A stretch of DNA of 64,000 nt from Tremella fuciformis (taxonomy: Eukaryota; Basidiomycota; Tremellomycetes; Tremellales; Tremellaceae): contig CP136496.1 of NCBI GenBank assembly GCA_032768795.1, positions 186,001 to 250,000 of the forward strand. The letters are read 5' to 3'. How positions within the stretch are numbered: the stretch's first letter is position 1; each line of letters opens with the position of its first letter. Made by a program: the position numbers and the translations under genes. Shown here piece after piece: positions 18,362-27,567 of this stretch. Below the pieces are notes generated by a model, which saw nothing but the letters and a program-made list of their open reading frames with translations, had not been told where the DNA came from and searched no databases.

Positions 18362-21300
18362 AAGGGCGAAGTCCTCTGAGCCTTGGTGATCTGCGTCCAG
18401 ATCTTTTGGTGTTTGTTTGAGTTGGAGCTCGGCGGTGTGCTCTTGTAGGAGGGAAATGATGTTGAGGATCCTTGAGGTGTTGTCGATGGAATTTGTTGTA
18501 GGCCGTGGTGTGATGAACATTCTCCCAGGGTTCCCAAGAGTTGTGGGCACTGGAGTAGTCCTTCCAGCTGACAAGGTAGTCATAACCGTTGTCTGAGCTG
18601 ATGCGTGAATCCAGGATGCGGTCGACAATGTATTCTTCTTGACCATTGATTTCAATGCGTGGTGGAGGGTCCTGTGGTTGCTGAGGATGACCCTTGCGCA
18701 TTGGCTCCAAGAGGTTGACGTGAAAGACTGGATGTATTGCCATTGATGGTGGTAGGTCGAGTTTGAATGCCAGAGGAGATGAGGTCGCTTCAATGATTTT
18801 GAAGGGCCCTAGCATCCGTTGATCAAGTTTGAGAGATGGTCGCAAGGTCTGTATGTTCCTGCGATTGAGGAAGACCTGATCGCCTACTTTGAACAGAGGC
18901 TTGTCCTTGTTGGTGATTTCCTTGATTTTCCGGTTGTAGAATTTGGTGTAGTGCTCCTGTGCTGATTTGATGTTGTCGGCAAGTGTTTGGTGTAGGGAGC
19001 GCAGAGTGCCAAGGTGTGAGTCCACTGCTGGGACTGTCTGGGTTTCTGAGGATGGCAATGGCGAGAGTGTGTCGTTGGGATGATAGCCATAGTTGGCTTC
19101 AAAGGGTGTGAACTTTGTCGATGTGTGAACAGAGTTGTTGTAACTGTACTCTGCTAAGTCCAAGAGTGATGCCCAATTTGCTTGATCATAGTCGCAGAAG
19201 GATCGTAGGTAGTGTTCTAAGACTTGATTGACTCTCTCTGTCTGTCCATCTGATTGCGGATGGAAGGCTGTAGAGAAGTTTGGGGTGATGCCTAGTCCTT
19301 TGACAAAGGCTCGCCAGAATTGAGAGTTGAAGATTGGGCCGCGGTCGGAAACAATGTCCTTAGGAAGTCCATGGAGTCGCCAAATGTGTTGTCTGAACAT
19401 TGTGGCCAGGTTGGGCGCATCAAAGCCTTCTTCCTTGAAAGGTATGAAGTGGGCTTGCTTTGTGAAGCGATCAACAAAGACCATAATGCAGTCGTAGCCG
19501 TTGGAAGTCGGTAGTTTGACAATGGCATCCATAGATATTGATTGCCAAGGTTTTGTTGGTATTGGGAGTGGTTGTAGTGGGCCATAGGGTTTGTGTCGAG
19601 GTATTTTGTTCCGTGCGCAAGTGTGACAACCGTCCACATAGGTGTTGGTGAATTGCCGTATTCCTGGGAAGTAATAGTGTCGTGAGAGGAGCTGATAGGT
19701 CTTGAGTTGACCATAGTGTCCTGCGGTAGGTGCATTATGACTCTGATGAAGCAGGTCAATCTTGAGATCGTAGTTATCCGGGATGTAGATCTTCTTGTTG
19801 TATCGGATGATGTTGTTGTCGAGGCTGAAGTCCTTGAATTTTCCTTGGAGTGTGCTGGGAACAGGTCGATCTGGATGACGCAGATAAGGCAAAAGCTCTT
19901 TAAGGACAGGGTCCTCAGGCTGAAGTTGCTCTATTCTGGCCATCAAGTCGGATTTTACTGGGGTGTCGGAAGTATCGGTAGGTGTGAGGGCGCCAATGAT
20001 GAATTGCCCTGGTTTGAGGAGTGTATGTGGAGGTGCTTCTGCAGCTCTACTCCCCCCTTGAAGGTCTGACCTCCTGGTCAGGGCATCGGGTTTGCCCATC
20101 TTTTCTCCAGGTCGGTAGTGTATCTTGAAGTCAAAGTTTGCCAAGAGTTCTGCCCAACGTGCTTGTCGTCTGTTGAGCACCTTTGATGTCGTGAAGTATT
20201 CCAGGTTCTTGTGGTCGGAGTAGACTGTGATTTCCTTTGCTCCTTCGAGGTATGGTCGCCAATGTTTGAATGCTTCCACTATGGCAAGCATTTCCTTGTC
20301 GTAGATTTCGTAGTTGAGTTCCGCTGGTTGAAGCTTCCGGGAGTAATATGCAATGGGGTGAAGCTCCTTGGAATTTTCTGAGGTGTGTGACAGGACGCCT
20401 GCAATAGCAAAGTCCGATGCGTCTGTTTCCATGACGATGGGTTTCCCTGGTTGAAAGTGCTGGAGGATGGGAGCGCTGGTGAAAGCAGCTTTCAATGTGT
20501 CAAAGGCGTTTTGTGCTGTATTGCCCCATTCAAAGTCGACTCCTTTGCGTAGGAGCTGTGTGAGGGGTGTCGTGACCTTGGAGTATGCCTTGATGAAACG
20601 TCGGTAGAAGTTGGCAAAGCCAAGAAAGACTTGAACATCATGAACAGATTTTGGTGGTGGCCAGTTGGTGACAGCTTCAACTTTGTGAGGGTCCATTCTG
20701 ACTCCTTTGTCAGAGACAAGGTAGCCTAGGAAATCAACCTCATGTTTGAAGAAGGTGCACTTCTCTGCCTTAGCCCATAGATGATGCTCTTGTAGTCGTT
20801 GCAAGACTTGCTTGACGTGGTCGATGTGGTCGTCCTTTGATTTGCTGAAGATGAGGATGTCGTCCAGGTATACAATGACAAAGACATCCAAGAAGTCTCT
20901 GAGGACGTCATTGATGAGATTCTGGAATGACGCGGGCGCATTTGTAAGCCCAAAAGGCATTACAAGGTATTCGTAGTGTCCATAGCGTGTGCGGAATGCC
21001 GTTTTCCATTCATCGCCTTTGGCAATGCGGACGAGGTTGTAGGCGGCACGTAGGTCAATTTTGCTGAACCATGAAGCTCCTTTGAGCCTGTCCAAAGATT
21101 CTTGTATCAATGGAAGTGGGTAGCGATTTTTCCTGGTGATGCTGTTGAGCTGCCGGTAGTCAACGCATAGTCGGAGGGATCCATCTGGCTTCTTGACAAA
21201 GAGGATGGGAGAGCCAGCCGGGCTTGAACTTGGTCGTATGAATCCTTTCTTGAGGTTTTCCTTGAGGTACTCGTCCAAAGCCTTGAGCTCTACTTCAGAG

Positions 21301-22286
21301 AGGCTGTAGATCGGACCAAACTTGGGCTGCGCATCGCCTTCAAGTGTTATGGCATGATCATAGGCACTGTGCCCTGGGAGCTTATCGGAGTTGGATTTTC
21401 TGAATACTTCCAAATGGTCGTGGAAGTCTGCGGGGATGATTTCCTTGAGTTGCTGAAGGTCGGGTTCCATAGTGTCGTCATCGTCTTCCTGAGCAGGTTG
21501 AGGGTCGATGAGACCTGAGACTTGAGCTGTAGTGGTAATGCCGTAGATTTCTGCCGTTTTCATAGCTGTCCGGAAGGCAGAGGCACTGATGAGTGATATC
21601 CTTGGGGTCGAGGTTGTTGTTCCGTGGGTGTTGTTGTCTGTGTCCTTGGGTGATGGCGTACCTGCAGCATTGGTGCTGGGCAGGTTACCTGAGCTCGGTT
21701 TCCTTGGGGTCCTTGGGGTCCTTGAGTTCCTTGAGTTTCGAGGGTTCCTTGGTGACTGAGGAGCAGAATCTCCTTCCAAAGGCTGATCAGGCCAGTCACA
21801 CTGCGCCAGGCAGTGAGCGGAGGAGAACTTGATAGTCTGTTGAGACCAATCAATGCTTGGGTTGTGCTGGGAGAGCCATGGTAGGCCAAGGATGATGGGG
21901 TATGTGCCGAGTGATGTGATGTCAAGAGAGAGCGTCTCTTCATGACCTGGAAGGCACAAGGTGATGGGTTTGGTGTGGTGTGTGATGGCGCCAGAAGAGA
22001 TTGGTCGTCCATCAATGACTGAGACCTCTAAAGGCTCATCCTTGAGTATCCTTGGTATGTCCGTAGTGTCGAGGAAGTTTGCGTTGATGAAGCTGGCTGT
22101 TGCACCAGAATCAATCATAGCAAGTGTGTCGTAGTTGGTTTCCCCATACTTGAGCGTGATGGGAAGGCATAGGTGATCCTTGGGTGAAGCGGGAAGTATT
22201 GTTGACTGTAGCGATGTTGCCGTTATCCAATGTTGTGTGTGATGTACCGTGATGTGCCCCTTTGAGAGCCCCAGAGGTGGGGGCAT
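18360..22286 (-). CDS. pol: Pol of E3: PR-RT-RH-IN-chromodomain
   Basis: A 1308-residue frame from ATG 22286. Order: retropepsin-like protease (AMIDSGATASF), RT with YLDDIL and the normal MPFGLTNAP block, RNase H, integrase with zinc site (...GCHTC) and core motifs (VSDRG, T-E-R-V-N-Q), and a chromodomain near the end (YLVSWKDY...NSWEPWEN). A Pro/Arg/Ser-rich linker with repeated short N-S-R and T-P-R units separates protease and RT. The ATG follows the gag stop by two bases (TAA GC ATG) and lies in another frame, so termination-reinitiation is one way pol could be made. All catalytic motifs appear intact. Confidence 0.93.
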   Translation of the reverse strand: MPPPLGLSKGHITVHHTQHWITATSLQSTILPASPKDHLCLPITLKYGETNYDTLAMIDSGATASFINANFLDTTDIPRILKDEPLEVSVIDGRPISSGAITHHTKPITLCLPGHEETLSLDITSLGTYPIILGLPWLSQHNPSIDWSQQTIKFSSAHCLAQCDWPDQPLEGDSAPQSPRNPRNSRNSRTPRTPRKPSSGNLPSTNAAGTPSPKDTDNNTHGTTTSTPRISLISASAFRTAMKTAEIYGITTTAQVSGLIDPQPAQEDDDDTMEPDLQQLKEIIPADFHDHLEVFRKSNSDKLPGHSAYDHAITLEGDAQPKFGPIYSLSEVELKALDEYLKENLKKGFIRPSSSPAGSPILFVKKPDGSLRLCVDYRQLNSITRKNRYPLPLIQESLDRLKGASWFSKIDLRAAYNLVRIAKGDEWKTAFRTRYGHYEYLVMPFGLTNAPASFQNLINDVLRDFLDVFVIVYLDDILIFSKSKDDHIDHVKQVLQRLQEHHLWAKAEKCTFFKHEVDFLGYLVSDKGVRMDPHKVEAVTNWPPPKSVHDVQVFLGFANFYRRFIKAYSKVTTPLTQLLRKGVDFEWGNTAQNAFDTLKAAFTSAPILQHFQPGKPIVMETDASDFAIAGVLSHTSENSKELHPIAYYSRKLQPAELNYEIYDKEMLAIVEAFKHWRPYLEGAKEITVYSDHKNLEYFTTSKVLNRRQARWAELLANFDFKIHYRPGEKMGKPDALTRRSDLQGGSRAAEAPPHTLLKPGQFIIGALTPTDTSDTPVKSDLMARIEQLQPEDPVLKELLPYLRHPDRPVPSTLQGKFKDFSLDNNIIRYNKKIYIPDNYDLKIDLLHQSHNAPTAGHYGQLKTYQLLSRHYYFPGIRQFTNTYVDGCHTCARNKIPRHKPYGPLQPLPIPTKPWQSISMDAIVKLPTSNGYDCIMVFVDRFTKQAHFIPFKEEGFDAPNLATMFRQHIWRLHGLPKDIVSDRGPIFNSQFWRAFVKGLGITPNFSTAFHPQSDGQTERVNQVLEHYLRSFCDYDQANWASLLDLAEYSYNNSVHTSTKFTPFEANYGYHPNDTLSPLPSSETQTVPAVDSHLGTLRSLHQTLADNIKSAQEHYTKFYNRKIKEITNKDKPLFKVGDQVFLNRRNIQTLRPSLKLDQRMLGPFKIIEATSSPLAFKLDLPPSMAIHPVFHVNLLEPMRKGHPQQPQDPPPRIEINGQEEYIVDRILDSRISSDNGYDYLVSWKDYSSAHNSWEPWENVHHTTAYNKFHRQHLKDPQHHFPPTRAHRRAPTQTNTKRSGRRSPRLRGLRP

Positions 22287-22288
22287 GC

Positions 22289-23308
22289 TTAGGCCTGGGG
22301 CTGCGTGTTTTTTGCCTTGTTGTCGGAGGTAGTAGTGGTGACCTTGGTGGCAGCATTGATTTGAGCCCTCTGCTCACGGCGTCGCTGAGCAGCACGGCAC
22401 TCAAAGGCCTTGTGACCAGGCTTGCCGCAATAGTTGCAGAGGTTCTCCTTCATGCGTCGCTCACGCTCAGCCTGAGAGATTGGTCCATAGGCCTGGCGTG
22501 TCTGAGCCGCATCGATTTCCATGGGGGTAGGAGAGAACGTTGTAGTCGTTGTACGCGGGACAAAGGTCTGGGCCTTTGTAGAAGCAGCGCCAGAGCGTGG
22601 GTAGTTGATGTTGTTGATAGGGCGCTGAGTGTTGATCTGAGGTCGAGGGTTGTTGTTCGTGCGTCGCCTCTGATAAAGAAGGTCGTCATACTCAATGGCA
22701 GCGGTGACCAAAGCCTCGTAGTCCTTGAATTTGCCAGGGGCAAGGAGTCGATCCTTGACATCATCCTTGAGGCCATCAAAGAAGTTCTGCTTCTTTGTCT
22801 CATTGTTCCAGTGCACATAGGCTGCGTGGCGCTGGAATTCTGTGGCGTAGAGACTGGCTGATCCTGTCTGTCGGAGGTTGCGTAGCTTGAAACGAGATGT
22901 CTCAGCCAAGTTGGCGTCGCCAAAGTACTTCTTAAATTCGATTTGGAAGTCCTCCCAGTCATGGAGCCAAGAGGGCTGATCCTCTGCATCCATGCCAAGG
23001 TAAGGTAAGACCCATCGGTAGGCTTCTTCCTTCAGGAGGTTGGTCGCAAAGGCAATACGAGTGACGTCGGTGGCGTAGGTCCGAGGTTGAACAGCAAAGA
23101 CCATGTTGCACTTGGCTAGGAACTCCAAAGTCTGATCCTTACGGCCATTAAAAGGCGGTGGATGAGAGATCTTTGGCTCCTTAGCATGCTCAGGCCTGGT
23201 GTTGTTGGTGACTTGAAGGGCGTTGACCTGAGCCTGCAGCTGTAGGATCATGTCGTGCTGGGCTTGCAACGCTTGCTCAGCATTGAGCTGGGCGTTCTCA
23301 GATTCCAT
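22289..23308 (-). CDS. gag: Gag of E3
   Basis: A 339-residue frame from ATG 23308. The N-terminus is a Gln-rich coiled coil (residues 1-35). The capsid core follows, with F-N-G-R-K-D near its start and the R-x-L-R-Q-T-G-S-A-x-x-Y block. A CCHC knuckle, CNYCGKPGHKAFEC, lies near residue 292. It shares the overall plan of E2 Gag but is clearly a different family. It ends with TAA two bases before the pol ATG. Confidence 0.92.
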   Translation of the reverse strand: MESENAQLNAEQALQAQHDMILQLQAQVNALQVTNNTRPEHAKEPKISHPPPFNGRKDQTLEFLAKCNMVFAVQPRTYATDVTRIAFATNLLKEEAYRWVLPYLGMDAEDQPSWLHDWEDFQIEFKKYFGDANLAETSRFKLRNLRQTGSASLYATEFQRHAAYVHWNNETKKQNFFDGLKDDVKDRLLAPGKFKDYEALVTAAIEYDDLLYQRRRTNNNPRPQINTQRPINNINYPRSGAASTKAQTFVPRTTTTTFSPTPMEIDAAQTRQAYGPISQAERERRMKENLCNYCGKPGHKAFECRAAQRRREQRAQINAATKVTTTTSDNKAKNTQPQA

Positions 23309-23717
23309 GGTGACAGGGATGGAGTGATCTGAGTGTCAGCAGGAGCTTTGGGGTATCTGAGAGGATTGTAAGGGATTGATGATGGTATGGATGAAAGAAA
23401 GTAGAAGGAGGGCCTTAGATCAAGGTCTTCTACTATGTAGAAGTGATTCCTAAAGTCGAGGGTGGATCGAGTTTTTGATGGTGAGGAGCACCCAAATGAT
23501 GGTGACGACAAGGGTGATGATAATGTCGAAGTGATCGAAAGTGTTGTTGAAGATAGGATTGATGATGACGAGAGGTCCTTGGTTCAAGTCACAATGGTGA
23601 CAAGAATGATCTTTTTGCCAGAGGTGTCGAGGGTAACCGCGGGAAAGCCTTGGGTGGCAAAAATGCGAAAATGTTGTTGACGAGAGGACGAGGGACGAGC
23701 AAGGACTAAAGGGGTTG

Positions 23718-23727
23718 AGCAATGGAT
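23718..23727 (-). other. self-complementary primer-binding site of E3
   Basis: On the minus strand ATCCATTGCT starts two bases after the 5' LTR. Its exact complement AGCAATGGAT lies inside the LTR (minus strand, 23901-23892), about 42 nt downstream of TATAAAAGG. As in E2, this is the geometry of Tf1-type self-priming. The match is 10 nt, shorter than in E2, but the position relative to LTR end and TATA box is the same. Confidence 0.6.
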
Positions 23728-23729
23728 AC

Positions 23730-24238
23730 TGTCACGCCTGCGGGTAGTCTGCGGTAGCGAGAGGTCTGCCTTGGGTACTGAAGGGGTTTAGTCTCTGGCT
23801 CGTAGAGCTTGATGACTGCCTTAGGTACTGAGGTGACTGAAGTGTTGGGTTAAGACCAACTGAGTGACTTTGTGTGAAGAGAAGACACAAGATCCATTGC
23901 TGAAGAAGAAGGGGGGAAGGGCCAGATGAGGCCTCCTTTTATACCCTTCACATCTAAAAGGTAGGACTAATTAAAGAGGGGTCGTGAGGGATTTACTGAC
24001 CAATCAGATAAATGCCTCACTTAGACCACCGTGGGAAACTACAAGCTAGCCAATAGGAAAAATGCCTCAAAGGTGGAGGCTGACTAAGCTCTTTGAACTA
24101 GCCAATAGGGAAAATGCCTCAGAGGTGGAGGCTTACTAAGCAAGGTGGAGGCTGACTAATCAACTGATAAATGTTCTCCAAATAACACATCATTCCATGA
24201 GTCATGTTTTCTCCTTTTCCTTATCACGAGTCATGACA
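23730..24238 (-). repeat. 5' LTR of E3
   Basis: Identical by eye to 17839-18347. In the element's orientation it supplies the promoter: TATAAAAGG followed by a C/T-rich leader and the AGCAATGGAT sequence that pairs with the primer-binding site. Confidence 0.93.
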
Positions 24239-24243
24239 AGGGC

Positions 24244-24448
24244 ACGGGTGATATATATACAAGTCCTCACCCGTAGACCGTCCTTAGCACCGTGGTATTG
24301 AGTCCCATGGATAGAAAGTAACGGCGCAGCCGTGTTGTCGACGCACGAGAGGCTGTAGGACACACCTTCTCGTGGAGGACAGAGACAGATCAACAGACAG
24401 CACGTGTGAGAGGGCCTATCAGTCGACGACCGGCCTGGCCCCGTGACA
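24244..24448 (+). repeat. 3' LTR of E2, second part
   Basis: LTR bases 200-404, ending CGTGACA. It differs from the 5' copy at four transitions (for example AAAGTAAC versus AAGGTAAT). Confidence 0.92.
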
Positions 24449-24510
24449 GCACCCACTGTCTGACATAGAGAATGCTGCTGTGATACCCGTTCTGGTGAGT
24501 GCTACAGTGA

Positions 24511-24765
24511 GGCACAGCCCAGGCTGACAAGCAGGTCAAGATCAAAGGGATTCCTGTCTCCTCAGGTCCTCACACCCTCACATGGAAGCACCCAAGAGAT
24601 TGGAAGGTAACATACAACAGACATCTTCCATCCCTCAAAGAAGACCCCTTCCTCACCCCCAAAGACTGGCCATATGCCATCCCATGGGATAATTACAACT
24701 CTGATGTTGAAGACAGGGATGTCAGCCTGGACGTGCGCTCCCACAATCTTACCCAGACTTGCTGA
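24511..24765 (+). pseudogene. coding relic beside E2, unrecognised
   Basis: A frame of about 84 codons is open between stops. It has a protein-like composition rich in Trp, Pro and Asp (K-H-P-R-D-W...P-K-D-W-P...I-P-W-D). It has no start, and its upstream part is cut near the E2 LTR. It looks like part of a larger gene, possibly of another transposon, truncated by the E2-associated rearrangement. It is not a continuation of the DIRS RT at the left end of E2. Confidence 0.35.
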
Positions 24766-25319
24766 TCTCTGTTTTTGGATTTGTCCTTCCTTGCCTCTCA
24801 TTACACGCCTGTGGTGTCTATGCATTCTATGCAGTGAAGCTTTCTGAGCTTCTTTGCCATGACCAGCCAAGCCAGCCAGCAACCAGCCAAAGCAGCCTGT
24901 GCACCCTGTGTGCTCCCATCTGCGACTTGGATTTCCGATCGATCAACTAAATTGACAACTTTCCTCTGGCCAACCGACACAATCGACAATGGATCACCAT
25001 CATCGACAGAGTGTTCCCACTCAATCAACAGAATCGACAAAGTACCAACTGGCAGTTGACATGATCGGCAACCCTGCCCAGACCTCTCACACAGGTTAAT
25101 CACTTAGGTTTGGTTGCGCACACTTCACTTATTCTAGTTCTCGTGTTCTGATATTCTCCCGTTCTCGTGTTCCCGTAATTGAGGTACATCAGAGTTAGGC
25201 TTCAAGCCATCTCAGATATACGAAGGTACTCAGATATAAGAATGTACCAAACCAAGTATACACTGGATACACGCTCTTGTAACTCCACTCGCTTGCTAAG
25301 TCAAGTCCTATATCAGCCC
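24766..25319. other. non-coding, repeat-derived
   Basis: No gene is supported. The stretch contains small direct repeats (AATCGACAA near 24980-25040; CAGATATA near 25215-25240) and probably the diverged 5' part of the LTR relic that follows. Confidence 0.35.
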
Positions 25320-25537
25320 CTCCTGTAGTCGTGTGAAGGGGTTATAAACCCAGAGGTTTCGCCTCTGACCCCCTTCTTCTCTAGCAATGGACCTCTACTG
25401 TACTTTCTTCTACATTTAAGCCACACAGTTGGTTTCACCCAACACTCTCGTCCTAAGGCAGATTTTGAGGCTTTGCAAGCCAGAGACTAAGCCCCCGGGC
25501 AACCTTGTTGTACCTTTGCATACATTCTTGCCACACC
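25320..25537 (+). repeat. diverged LTR related to E3
   Basis: This matches the minus-strand E3 LTR in blocks: a TATA-bearing stretch before CCCCCTTCTTCTTC, AGCAATGGA, CAGTTGGT...CCCAACACT, CCTAAGGCAG and GCCAGAGACTAA. Divergence is high. The left boundary is uncertain and may extend to about 25080. Confidence 0.6.
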
Positions 25538-26080
25538 TGTCACGGGGCCTGGCCGGTCGTCGACTGATAGGCCCTCTCACACGTGCTCTCTGTCGATCTG
25601 TCTCTATTCTCCACAAGAAGGTGTGTCCTACAGCCTCTTGTGCGTCGACAACACGGCTGCGCCGTTACTTTCTATCTATGGGACTCAATAGCACGGTGCC
25701 AAGGATGTCTACGGGCGAGGACTTGTATATATATCACCCGTGCCCTCCTCTGCACCGCCTCGGGCTTTCTCCTTGAAATACCATTGATGAGGCTCGAACT
25801 CTAGAGTCATTGAGGCTACTCAAGGCTCGTCAAAGCTACCCCAGGATTGACGATAGGTGGCATGATGGGGTCATGGCATGTGGCCAATTCTCAGCCTATA
25901 TAGCTGGGATCCAAGCATAGGTTGCTATGAGTCGGATCATTGTGCCCTTTTGGTTCAATGGTTATCAGCCAGCTATGCTATTCAGCGTGACAATAGGCTC
26001 ACATGTCTGACAGGCGTGCTGGGCTGGGACGAGGGATATAGGCGTGCACTGGTGATCATGGAGGCATGGCCCACGTGACA
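25538..26080 (-). repeat. solo LTR of an E2-related element
   Basis: Reverse-complement match to the E2 LTR from TGTCAC... to ...GTGACA, about 403 bp once an internal 140-bp insertion is removed, so the full length of the family LTR is preserved. No internal element sequence is attached, and no flanking duplication is visible (ACACC and GGAGA). This is an old solo LTR left by recombination. Confidence 0.78.
25858..25988. mobile_element. 131-bp insertion with 9-bp duplication
   Basis: Relative to the E2 LTR, 131 bp of foreign sequence are inserted between GACGATAGG (25849-25857) and GACAATAGG (25989-25997), a near-perfect 9-bp duplication of a site present once in E2. Clear terminal inverted repeats were not found. 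Size and duplication length suggest a short non-autonomous DNA transposon, but the class is undetermined. Confidence 0.5.
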
Positions 26081-26640
26081 GGAGAAGTATGGAACGTATC
26101 ACCCGCCCAGTCTCCTAAGTATCCGTTGTCTCTTGGTGAGCTTGGCAAGTGATGCATTGAATCAACAAGTCCAAGCTCCTTCTCCCCACATGGTCTTCAT
26201 GTGCTCCCATTACGTCCGCTGTGACATGGTGTGTTTGGTCGCCGGGGGCATTCATGACGTGCAGCCAATGCCTCGGACCTGTGGCAGATTGCCTCTACAA
26301 ACTTTTGCAAACTGCCAGACAAAATCCAATAACCTCCCATTACAGCTGTCAGGCAGAAAGGTGGGACTGCAAATGGCAATTTCACGTCAAAGGCTCTTCC
26401 GGTTGGACATAGATCACATTGATACAGACTGAGATTGCAAAGACACGATTGCCAAATGAACCTTTCAATTGCCATACCATCCCTTCATCCACATAGGTGT
26501 CATGCAGGTAGGTCCCTGCGTGATCAAGCAATGAGAGCAGGGTGTCAAATACAAAAGGCAGGCCTCACAAGATAGTGTCTCTTCCCATACCTAACCTTTT
26601 TCTGGTTTCCGACCCAAACCCCCACACCCACTTGTCCCAC
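26081..26640. other. upstream part of tandem unit 1
   Basis: No gene is supported. From about 26230 the sequence matches 27990-28240, for example CAGCCAATGCCT, GGCAGATTGCCT and ATTACAGCTGTCAGG followed by AGAAAGGTGGGAC, and is the promoter-side part of a duplicated block. Short open frames in it are shadows. Confidence 0.5.
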
Positions 26641-27567
26641 ATGAGCCCCACTACAAGTCTAGGAGGTGCCAAAAGTCCCAAGAGCCCGAGCAATGCCTCC
26701 AGTAGGGCATCCTCCTGTGACTCCCAGCCCTCTGGTACTGCCGGAACCGCTGCTCAAGCGACTGATGTGCGCACCTCAATGGATCTGCATGCTAGGGAGC
26801 GCTTCTTGGGGGCTGTAACACGGCTTTCAGACACAGTTAGGCTCATACACCTGGGGGCAGCCCATACTCAAGGGGCAAAGGAGGACTCCAAAGTATTCAT
26901 TCACGCTTGTGCACACTTTGCTGCACTGGCCAATGGCTGTGAGTACTCAACAGTGTCTTGTCCTCTCTCCACATAACCCAAAGACGAGTACACTGCCATC
27001 CGAGAGGTGCAGAGCTGATCCAATGTGTCACTCAAGAGCCTCCTTGAGCAAGCCACAAAGAATGTTCAAATAGGCAGATTCCGGGAGGCCGGGGGTGAAT
27101 CTCCCTTGGCCGCTGTGGAATATGAGCAGCATAAACTGGAGGCGCGCAGTGATGCACCAGGTTGGGTAGACAAGTATGATGCCATTGCGCAAGATGATAG
27201 TCCCAGCGCGTCTTTTACTGCCCATTTCCAGCTTGAATATGGGGATGACGTGTTGTCATTGCAAGCTCGTGGCGCAGGCAAAGATCTTGAGACATTTTGG
27301 ATGAATCTTGCGAAGGAGAATGGTGCAAATTCGTTTGACTTTGAGGTATGTCTGAGGGTTTAATCAGCTCATTTGACTTTTTTCCCCTCTCCCTCTCTCT
27401 CAAATGTTTTCCTGAAAGTTTGGCTGACAGTCCCGCAGAAAGCACTCTGGAAGTGGAAGCTTCGCTCTGTTGAGATGCCAACCAACGCAGCCAAGACACT
27501 ATTCTTGACAAGGTACACACCTGCTACAGAGGATCCGTCCTCACAAGACCAAACTACTCTGGCCTAG
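26641..27567 (+). CDS. orphan three-exon protein, tandem copy A
   Basis: Exon 1 is 26641-26938 (start ATG, donor GTGAGT after the codons for F-A-A-L-A-N-G). Exon 3 is 27439-27567 after an intron at 27346-27438. Both junctions of exon 3 are supported by copy B. The exon 2 acceptor is less certain: in-frame stops exclude the obvious GTGCAG, and 27053 is the first site I find that keeps frame; that gives 239 residues. The N-terminal 50 residues are Ser/Thr-rich; the rest is probably helical, with a (N/K)-G-A-x-S-F-D-F motif at the end of exon 2. No known domain is recognised. Confidence 0.5.

Larger units (their letters stand above)
17839..24238 (-). mobile_element. E3: complete Ty3/Gypsy chromovirus, nested in E2
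   Basis: A 6400-bp element in minus orientation with 509-bp LTRs at 17839-18347 and 23730-24238 that I find identical, intact gag and pol, primer-binding site, polypurine tract and a 5-bp target duplication (AGGGC). Identical LTRs and uninterrupted frames point to a very recent insertion and possible present activity. Its base composition is visibly less GC-rich than that of E2, so the two are different families. Confidence 0.93.
9461..24448 (+). mobile_element. E2: Ty3/Gypsy chromovirus, interrupted by E3
   Basis: E2 has a 404-bp LTR at 9461-9864, gag, pol with chromodomain, an antisense gene, a polypurine tract and a 3' LTR split into 17640-17838 and 24244-24448 by the nested element E3. 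Without E3 and its duplicated 5 bp, E2 is about 8.6 kb. I count four differences, all transitions, between the two LTRs, all in the second half, so insertion was fairly recent. Gag and pol frames are open. No 5-bp target duplication is evident (ACAGG to the left, GCACC to the right), and the flanks are unrelated: DIRS RT on the left, a different coding relic on the right. This suggests rearrangement after insertion. Confidence 0.88.
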
